Positions 58,419 to 64,000 of a DNA stretch of 64,000 nucleotides are shown piece after piece; within the stretch, counting starts at the first letter, position 1, and every line of letters begins with the position of its first letter. Made by a program: the position numbers and the translations under genes. This stretch comes from Dactylosporangium fulvum (GTDB lineage Bacteria > Actinomycetota > Actinomycetes > Mycobacteriales > Micromonosporaceae). The stretch is taken from the NCBI RefSeq assembly GCF_025137375.1, contig NZ_CP073720.1:62001-126000 (forward strand), written 5' to 3'. Below the pieces are notes generated by a model. It was not told where the DNA came from. It saw only the letters and a list, made by a program, of their open reading frames with translations, and made no database searches.

Positions 58419-59006
58419 ATGGGTTATGACCCAGCGTCTTCGCAGGTGGTGGCGGTCGTGACGGAAACCATGGCGGACAGGACCGGGACGGCGGCCGTGA
58501 CGATCCGCGCCTATCGCCCCACGGACCATCGTGACTGCCGCCAGCTCTGGGCGGAGCTGACCGAGCAGTACGAGAGCCTCTATCCCGGGTCGGCGCCCGT
58601 CGCCGACGTGGATCCAGGTGCCGCCTTCGAGGAGTACCTCACCCGGCTCGACCTGTCGGGCATGTGGGTGGCCGAGGACACCGGCCCGTCCGGGGGTGTT
58701 GTCGGCATGGTCGGGCTGATCCTCGACGGCCGCGGTGGCGAGGTCGAGCCGTTGGTGGTCGCCTCCGCCCGCCGGGGTGCCGGCATCGGGCGGGCGCTGC
58801 TGGCGCACGTCGCCGACCAGGCGCGCCGGCGCGGGCTCGGCCGGCTGAGCATCTCGCCCGCGGCCCGTAACCGTGATGCCATCCACTGCCTGCACGCGGC
58901 CGGCTACGACGCCCTCGCCCGGGTCACGCTCGCCATCGACCTGAACCGCAAGAGCGACACCTGGCGTGACGGCATCGACCTGTACGACCTGCGGTTCCGC
59001 TACTGA
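58419..59006 (+). CDS. GNAT-family N-acetyltransferase
   Basis: From ATG 58419 (GGAG five bases before) the product has 195 residues. The GNAT acetyl-CoA site is ARRGAGIGRALLAHVADQARRRG; VTIRAYRPTDHRDCRQLW is the usual first strand and helix, and ARNRDAIHCLHAAGYDAL the C-terminal part. The acceptor is unknown. ATG 58470 and GTG 58458 are other possible starts. Confidence 0.85.
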   Translation: MGYDPASSQVVAVVTETMADRTGTAAVTIRAYRPTDHRDCRQLWAELTEQYESLYPGSAPVADVDPGAAFEEYLTRLDLSGMWVAEDTGPSGGVVGMVGLILDGRGGEVEPLVVASARRGAGIGRALLAHVADQARRRGLGRLSISPAARNRDAIHCLHAAGYDALARVTLAIDLNRKSDTWRDGIDLYDLRFRY

Positions 59007-59037
59007 ACCGGTCGGCGCCCGTCAAGCGTTGATGCCG

Positions 59038-59070
59038 GGCTGTGGATAAAAACGGGCGTTATCCACAGCC
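59038..59070. promoter_or_regulatory. Palindrome with two inverted DnaA boxes (second copy)
   Basis: GGCTGTGGATAA, nine bases, then TTATCCACAGCC: two consensus DnaA boxes (TTATCCACA) in opposite orientation, 32 bp after the acetyltransferase stop and 49 bp before the DUF4192 gene. It has the same design as 20858-20889. A plain terminator role is the alternative. Confidence 0.65.
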
Positions 59071-59118
59071 GAAAACCGCTCGTTCCGCCTGCCGCAGCCG
59101 GCGACGAGTGTCTTTGTC

Positions 59119-60147
59119 ATGACGACCACTGCCGCATTGCCCTGGCTCCGCCTGAGCGGACCTGCCGAGATTCTGTCCGCCACGCCCTACCTGCTCGGCT
59201 TCCACCCCGCCAACAGCCTCGTGGTGCTCGGCCTGCGCGGCACGGGCCTGCGGTTCCACGTCCGCGGCGACCTGCCCGACGACCGCGACGACGGTGAGGT
59301 GCTCGCCGAGCAGTACGCATGCATGTTCGCCCACCACAACGTCGACGCCGCCCTGCTCATCGGCTACGGGCCCGCCGAGCCGACCGGCCCGTTCCTGTTC
59401 GCGACCCGCGCGGCGATGCTGCGGCACGACATCGACGTGCCCGAGATGCTGCGGGCGCACGAGGGACGTTACTGGTCGCTGCTGTGCGGCTCGGCCGAGT
59501 GCTGCCCGCCGGAAGGCCGGGCGTATGACGTGCAGACCTCGACCGCCGCCGTGGAGGCCACCGTCGCGGGCATGGTCGCGCTGCCCGACCGGGACGCCGT
59601 CGTGTGCAGCCTCGCCGGTCCCGAGGGGTCCGGGCTGGCGGCGATCCAGGAGGCCACCGACCGGGCCGGTCTCCGGCTCGTGCGCCTGGCCACCGGCCGT
59701 GACGTCGTCCCGGCGGTGATGAGTGCCGGGACGGCCGCGCTCGCCGAGGCCGTCGCCCGCTACCGCGCCGATCAGCGGCTCACCGACGACGAGGTGGCAT
59801 GGTTGACCGTGCTGCTGCAGGTGCTCGCGTTCCGCGACCGGGCCTGGCTGCGCATCGACCGGGACGGACGGCGGGGCCGCGCGGTGCACCTGCGGCTGTG
59901 GACCGACCTGGTCCGCCGGGCCGATCCGGGGATGGTGGCGCCGGCAGCCATGCTGCTGGGATATCTCCACTGGCGGGCCGGCGACGGGCTGCGCGCCCGC
60001 GTCGCGGTCGACCGGGCACTGGACGCCGACCCCGACTACAACGGCGCCAAGCTCATGGCCGAGATCCTTGACCGGGCAGTGCCACCGGCAGAGCTTCCGC
60101 CGCTGGGACAGTCCCGTCGACGCGCTGTGCGCCGGCGTAAATGTTGA
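59119..60147 (+). CDS. DUF4192 domain protein
   Basis: The 342-residue protein follows the DUF4192 pattern: [32 protein letters not shown] at the N-terminus, [20 protein letters not shown], and the helical C-terminal part [26 protein letters not shown]. The function is unknown. Its 3' end overlaps the converging fdhD by 95 bp. Confidence 0.9.
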   Translation: MTTTAALPWLRLSGPAEILSATPYLLGFHPANSLVVLGLRGTGLRFHVRGDLPDDRDDGEVLAEQYACMFAHHNVDAALLIGYGPAEPTGPFLFATRAAMLRHDIDVPEMLRAHEGRYWSLLCGSAECCPPEGRAYDVQTSTAAVEATVAGMVALPDRDAVVCSLAGPEGSGLAAIQEATDRAGLRLVRLATGRDVVPAVMSAGTAALAEAVARYRADQRLTDDEVAWLTVLLQVLAFRDRAWLRIDRDGRRGRAVHLRLWTDLVRRADPGMVAPAAMLLGYLHWRAGDGLRARVAVDRALDADPDYNGAKLMAEILDRAVPPAELPPLGQSRRRAVRRRKC

Positions 60148-60967
60148 AGGTCGGGCCGCGCAGGAAGCCGACCAGCGTCAGGCCGGCCTCTTCGGCCAGG
60201 TCGACGGCGAGGGTGCTGGGCGCCGACACGGCGGCCAGCACCGGGATGCCCGCCATCCACGCCTTCTGGCAGAGCTCGAAGCTGGCCCGGCCGCTGACCA
60301 TCAGCACGTGACCGGCCAGGGGCAGCCGGTTCTGCCGGACAGCCCAGCCGATCACCTTGTCGACGGCGTTGTGCCGGCCCACGTCCTCGCGCAGGCAGAC
60401 GAGCTCACCGGCCGCGGTGAACAGGCCCGCCGCGTGCAGCCCGCCGGTCGTGGCGAAGGCCCGCTGCCGGTGCCGCAGCGCGTCGGGCAGGGAGGCCAGC
60501 ACGGCCGGCGCGACGGTGACCGGGTCGGCGGCGACGTCGAAGTGGGATCTTGTGCGGACGGCGTCGATGCTGGCCTTGCCGCAGACGCCGCACGAGGAGG
60601 TGGTGAAGAAGTTCCGGCTCGGGTCGACGACCGGCGCCGGGACGCCCGGGGAGAGCACGACATCGACAACGTTGTAGGTGTTCGGCTCCTGGTCGCCGGC
60701 GCACAGCTGCGCGGTCTGAACGTCGCCTGAGTGGCGGATGATGCCCTCGGTGAGTAGGAAGCCGATCGCCAGGTCGAGATCGTCGCCCGGCGTGCGCATG
60801 GTCACCGTCAGCGGCGGGCGTGCGCCTCCGCCCGGGCCGATGCGGATCTCGAGCGGCTCCTCGGCGGCCAGGCTGTCGGGCGACCGCTTGACGTCGACTT
60901 CCGATCCGTCGTCGCCCGCACCGACCGTGACCCGCACGATCGTGCGCCGTTGCGTGACACGGCCCAT
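60053..60967 (-). CDS. fdhD: Formate dehydrogenase accessory sulfurtransferase FdhD
   Basis: The 304-residue protein has FdhD motifs: [22 protein letters not shown], the sulfur-carrying Cys pair in [76 protein letters not shown] and [10 protein letters not shown]. It moves sulfur to the molybdenum cofactor to activate formate dehydrogenase. ATG 60967 is chosen by family N-terminus. It diverges from mobA, a functionally linked gene. Confidence 0.94.
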   Translation of the reverse strand: MGRVTQRRTIVRVTVGAGDDGSEVDVKRSPDSLAAEEPLEIRIGPGGGARPPLTVTMRTPGDDLDLAIGFLLTEGIIRHSGDVQTAQLCAGDQEPNTYNVVDVVLSPGVPAPVVDPSRNFFTTSSCGVCGKASIDAVRTRSHFDVAADPVTVAPAVLASLPDALRHRQRAFATTGGLHAAGLFTAAGELVCLREDVGRHNAVDKVIGWAVRQNRLPLAGHVLMVSGRASFELCQKAWMAGIPVLAAVSAPSTLAVDLAEEAGLTLVGFLRGPTFNIYAGAQRVDGTVPAAEALPVALPGQGSRP

Positions 60968-61098
60968 GTATTTGTCCTTCCGATGGTCGGTTTCCGCACC
61001 CTGGCTCGACGGTAGGTTCTGGTTGTGTTGACGGCCAACAACCCCCACTGGCGAACGGGTCACGGACAGGGCCGCGATTGTCGGCGGAGGTGGGCGCG

Positions 61099-61689
61099 GT
61101 GACCCGGTTCGCGGCCGTGGTGCTGGCCGGTGGGGCGGCCCGCCGGCTCGGAGGCCGGGACAAGCCGATGGTTCCGGTCGCCGGCGTGCCGATGATCAGC
61201 CGGGTCCTCGCCGCCGTGCACGGCGCCGGGCGGGGCGGTTCGGTGGTTGAGGACGTCATCGTCGTCGGGCCGCGGCGCGACGGACTGCCCGACTCGGTGC
61301 GGGTCGTGCAGGAGGAGCCCCCCGGCGGCGGGCCGGCGGCCGCCGTGGCGGCCGGGCTCGGGCTCGTGCGAGCGGAAGTCGTGGCGCTGCTCGCGGCCGA
61401 CCTGCCGCACCTCGACGCGCGGGCCGTCGCGACGCTGCTGGGTGCGATCGGGCGGCACGACGGGGCGGTGTTCGTCGACGACGACGGCAGGCGGCAACTG
61501 CTGTGCGGAGCCTGGCGGACGGCTGCCCTCAAGGACGCCGTCGGGCGGATCGGCGAGCCCGCCGGCAAGTCGATGCGGGCGCTCGTCGACGGGCTCGACG
61601 TGCGGGAAGTGCGGTGGGGCGACGCCGGTGCGCCGCCCTACTTCGACTGCGACACGGAGGATGACCTGCGAAATGCGGAGCGCGCATGA
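61099..61689 (+). CDS. mobA: Molybdenum cofactor guanylyltransferase MobA
   Basis: The 196-residue protein has the nucleotidyltransferase P-loop-like motif [36 protein letters not shown] and [14 protein letters not shown]. It links GMP to molybdopterin to form the bis-MGD cofactor used by formate dehydrogenases. GTG 61099 follows GGAGG eight bases away. It overlaps the DUF6457 gene by 4 bp (ATGA). Confidence 0.92.
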   Translation: MTRFAAVVLAGGAARRLGGRDKPMVPVAGVPMISRVLAAVHGAGRGGSVVEDVIVVGPRRDGLPDSVRVVQEEPPGGGPAAAVAAGLGLVRAEVVALLAADLPHLDARAVATLLGAIGRHDGAVFVDDDGRRQLLCGAWRTAALKDAVGRIGEPAGKSMRALVDGLDVREVRWGDAGAPPYFDCDTEDDLRNAERA

Positions 61690-61952
61690 GTGACGAACGA
61701 TCGGGTGCACGGCTGGACACGTGGCTGGACGAGGCGGCCAGGACGCTGGGGGTGCCGTCGCTCACGGTGGACGAGCGGACGGCGATCCTCGCGCTCGCCC
61801 GCGACGTCGCCCACAACGTCGCCCGGCCCGGGGCGCCCTTGACGGCGTTCCTCCTCGGGCTGGCGATCGGCCGGGGAGCGGATCCGCAGCACAGCCGTGA
61901 GGTGCTCACCCGTCTGGCCACCCGGGCTGAGGGGACGATCGAGGCTGGATAG
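61686..61952 (+). CDS. DUF6457 family protein
   Basis: The 88-residue product (LDTWLDEAARTLGVP, ILALARDVAHNVARPGAPLTAFLLGLAIGRG) matches DUF6457, a small helical family regularly encoded next to molybdopterin genes in actinobacteria. It overlaps mobA by four bases, so it is co-translated with it. A role in cofactor handling is inferred from context. Confidence 0.88.
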   Translation: MSDERSGARLDTWLDEAARTLGVPSLTVDERTAILALARDVAHNVARPGAPLTAFLLGLAIGRGADPQHSREVLTRLATRAEGTIEAG

Positions 61953-61979
61953 GGTGAGAGCCGGGGTTAGGAGGCGATC

Positions 61980-63086
61980 ATGTCGGGTGACCAGGACGAT
62001 GTCGTGTCGTATGAGACGGCGCTGTTCGACGACGAGGAACCGGCCGGCGGCAACCTGAAGGAGAAAGTCGCCGAGGCCTGGCGGGACTTCGCCCGGCATC
62101 TGGTCGACGGGCTGCGTGATCTGCAGCCCGGCACCACGCTCGACCTCACCCTCGATCCGACCGCGTCCGGCACCGGCGACGCCGTCTACTCGGTCCAGGT
62201 GAGCGGCGAGGAAGACGGCATGCTCAGTGCCACGGCGGTCGGCAACGCGGACCTTCCGGCGGCCTACCGGCTCGACCGGACCGTCATCGCGGAGATCGTC
62301 GCGCTGGGCTGGTCGCCGCCCGGGGTCGTGCCCGGCTCCGGCGAGTCGTTCGGGCTGCGGGTGCCGAAGGGCGAGGCGGCCCAGCTGAGCCGGCTGGTCA
62401 CGCGGACCCTGCGCGACATCTACGGCACGCCGCACCCGGCCTTCCTGACGTATCTCGCCCACGACGCCCACGGCCGGGTGGCACCGCTCCCGTCGCTGGG
62501 TGTCGCGAGGTCCCTGGCCACGATCGCCGACGCGGACGGCGACGGTGACGGTGTTGTTGCCGTCGCCCGGCCGGCCGCCGGTCAGAGCGGGCTCAAGGAA
62601 CTCGCGACGCAGACCGACGACCTGCCGCTGTACGACAAGGTGACCACCGTCGTCGCGCGGCTCATGAAGACCACGCCGGAGGAGTTGCCGATCGACCCGG
62701 ACGGCGACATCGGCATCCGGTCGGGCTCGGCGATGGTGTTCGTGCGGGTCCGGGACAACCCGCCGCTGGTCGACGTGTTCTCGCCGATCCTCACCGAGGT
62801 CGAGCCCACGGAGCGGCTCTTCGTGAAGCTGTCCGAGCTCACCAACCGCATGCCGATCGGCCGGCTCTACTGCACCAACGACACCGTCTGGGCCTCCGTG
62901 CCCGTGTTCGGTCGCGACTTCCAGCCCACCCACCTGATGCTTGCGGTGCAGGTGATGACCGGGCTGGCCGACGAGCTCGACGACCGCCTCCACGGGGAGT
63001 TCGGTGGCAAGCGCTTCTTCGGCGAGGGCGACAAGCCCAAGCCGGCGATCAGCAGCGACAGCGAACGCACGGGCATGTATCTCTAG
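61980..63086 (+). CDS. TY-Chap/YbjN-like chaperone-fold protein
   Basis: The 368-residue protein appears to contain two modules: an N-terminal one (about 20-145; EAWRDFARHLVDGLRDLQPG, AEIVALGWSPPGV, LSRLVTRTLRDIYGTPHPAFLTY) and a C-terminal YbjN/CesT-like one (about 225-350; IRSGSAMVFVRVRDNPPLVDVFSP, LFVKLSELTNRMPIGRLY). Such peptide-binding chaperone folds (TY-Chap) occur in actinobacterial proteins of unknown role. It starts 28 bp after the DUF6457 gene and may share its operon. Confidence 0.75.
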   Translation: MSGDQDDVVSYETALFDDEEPAGGNLKEKVAEAWRDFARHLVDGLRDLQPGTTLDLTLDPTASGTGDAVYSVQVSGEEDGMLSATAVGNADLPAAYRLDRTVIAEIVALGWSPPGVVPGSGESFGLRVPKGEAAQLSRLVTRTLRDIYGTPHPAFLTYLAHDAHGRVAPLPSLGVARSLATIADADGDGDGVVAVARPAAGQSGLKELATQTDDLPLYDKVTTVVARLMKTTPEELPIDPDGDIGIRSGSAMVFVRVRDNPPLVDVFSPILTEVEPTERLFVKLSELTNRMPIGRLYCTNDTVWASVPVFGRDFQPTHLMLAVQVMTGLADELDDRLHGEFGGKRFFGEGDKPKPAISSDSERTGMYL

Positions 63087-63468
63087 AGAGGTTCCACGAT
63101 CCGGCTGACGCGGTCGCGGGCCCTGGCGACGGCGGGGCATGACCACGGCAGCGCGGTCCGGGGCCAGCGGGCAGGTCATCGTGGCCGTCACCGCGGCACT
63201 CTTATGCCCGCGGCTCGGCCTCGGGCGGGCCTGCGCCCGGACTGCCCGGCGCCGGGGGCACCTGCGCTCAGACCCGCCGGGTGCCCGCGTGCGGCGTGCC
63301 GATCCAGCCTGGGCACTTTCCCGCACGCCGGTCTCGCCCGGATGCGGCGCGCTGGGCTTTCCGTCGGCTCCAGTGGTGAACCGGACGCCGGCACCCAGGG
63401 TGTTGTGACGCAATTTTGAGGTTCGGCCGACGGGGCGTCGAGGTTGGCCTCGTTCCATCACTCGCGTG
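63087..63468. other. Intergenic region of 380 bp, no gene seen
   Basis: Open frames are present in both directions because of high GC, but none has a ribosome binding site or recognisable domain. It should carry the promoter of the lipoprotein-like gene at 63469. Confidence 0.5.
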
Positions 63469-64000
63469 ATGAACAAGCGGATCGGCGGTGCCGTGCTGGC
63501 GGTCGCCGCGGCGGCGATCTTCGCGGCGGCCTGCGGGTTGTCGGACGACACGGCGCCGGCCGCCGGTCCCGGGGCGTCGGGTGGCACTGACTACGCGTCC
63601 TGCCTGCGGAACAACGGGGTCGACCTGCCGCAGATGAACCCCTCGAACCGGCCCTCCGGCCGCCCGTCCGGGTTTCCGACCGCCCGGCCCTCCGGCGAGC
63701 CGCGCCCGTCCGGCGGCGGCGGGTTCCGCGGCGGTGGGCCCGGCGGCGGTGGGTTCTTCGGCACCGCGGCCCCGAACGGCGTCGACCAGCAGACCTGGGA
63801 GAAGGCGCAGAAGGCGTGCGAGTCGCTGCGCCCGACCGCGTTCCCGGGCAACGGCGGCGGCGCCAACGGCGGCGGCCGCGACGCTGCCTTCCGCAACTGC
63901 CTGAGCGAGCACGGCGTGACTGTCAGCGGCCCGGTCGACCAGCTCGACTCCTCGGACGCCAAAGTGGCGGCGGCCCTGACCGCCTGCGCTCCGCTGCGCC
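63469..64000 (+). CDS. Putative lipoprotein with Cys-containing repeats (3' partial)
   Basis: The frame from ATG 63469 is open to the window end (177 residues seen). A lipoprotein-like signal (KRIGGAVLAVAAAAIFAAACG) is followed by a motif YASCLRNNGVDLPQM. A low-complexity Gly/Pro/Arg/Ser region comes next, then ACESLRP and a second copy of the motif, FRNCLSEHGVTVSGPVDQL. Such C-L-R-x-x-G-V repeats occur in small actinobacterial lipoproteins, often beside MacAB-type efflux genes; whether that holds here is outside the window. The lipobox (AAAC) is not ideal. Confidence 0.7.
   Translation, partial: MNKRIGGAVLAVAAAAIFAAACGLSDDTAPAAGPGASGGTDYASCLRNNGVDLPQMNPSNRPSGRPSGFPTARPSGEPRPSGGGGFRGGGPGGGGFFGTAAPNGVDQQTWEKAQKACESLRPTAFPGNGGGANGGGRDAAFRNCLSEHGVTVSGPVDQLDSSDAKVAAALTACAPLR

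Noticed and set aside
63139..63408. 89-codon frame before the lipoprotein-like gene
   Set aside because: No ribosome binding site, no recognisable domain, irregular codon use.

Overview
The window is high-GC actinobacterial chromosome, most probably from the family Micromonosporaceae (Actinoplanes-like). This rests on strongly G/C-biased third codon positions, frequent GTG starts, a kinase/cell-wall block in the gene order known from Mycobacterium (fhaA-fhaB-pstP-rodA-pbpA-pknA-pknB, then trpG/pabA, sortase E, DUF881, crgA), two Scr1-type regulator/DUF397 pairs, and families typical of this group (DUF6458, DUF6457, DUF4192, LppU-like). The genus is inferred, not proven.

Layout. 1-7.4 kb: end of a glutamate-cysteine ligase, a membrane protein, a PASTA protein, the first Scr1-type regulator with DUF397, a protein with a Gly-Ser-Leu-Ser-Ser minisatellite, and adenosine deaminase. 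7.4-8.86 kb: a gene-free tract with a 228-bp imperfect palindrome, five small GATC-ended palindromes and two GC-rich tandem repeats. 8.86-10.7 kb: a WecG/TagA-type glycosyltransferase and an NDP-sugar epimerase. 11.3-24.1 kb: tRNA-Leu and the growth/division cluster, in which Ser/Thr kinases, a PP2C phosphatase, FHA proteins, RodA, PbpA and CrgA link signalling to peptidoglycan synthesis. 24.2-32.4 kb: an EtfD-like membrane iron-sulfur protein, two CNNM/CorC-type proteins, a LamG protein, an NlpC/P60 hydrolase behind a c-di-AMP (ydaO) riboswitch, and dCTP deaminase.

33.5-37.9 kb is accessory DNA. The 3' end of tRNA-Gly(CCC) is duplicated exactly (44 bp) about 1 kb downstream, and the interval carries a RelE/HigB-XRE toxin-antitoxin pair. 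Beyond the second copy lie an AbiEii-type nucleotidyltransferase pair, a decayed gene and a VapBC pair. 37.9-64 kb returns to core-type genes: proS, an RlpA-like protein, an RsbU-type phosphatase, a FadE5-like acyl-CoA dehydrogenase, sixA, PAQR/TrhA, 5-oxoprolinase pxpBCA, an NHL-thioredoxin protein, an LppU-like protein, a branched-chain/2-oxoacid dehydrogenase operon, a second Scr1/DUF397 locus with a small Cys-rich gene, DUF4192, and fdhD facing mobA-DUF6457.

The links most worth following are: one 16-bp palindrome shared by the EtfD-like and FadE5-like promoters 18 kb apart, which suggests joint control of acyl-CoA oxidation and its electron outlet; the tRNA-anchored element remnant; paired DnaA-box palindromes at 20.9 and 59.0 kb; and the palindrome-rich tract at 7.5-8.6 kb.
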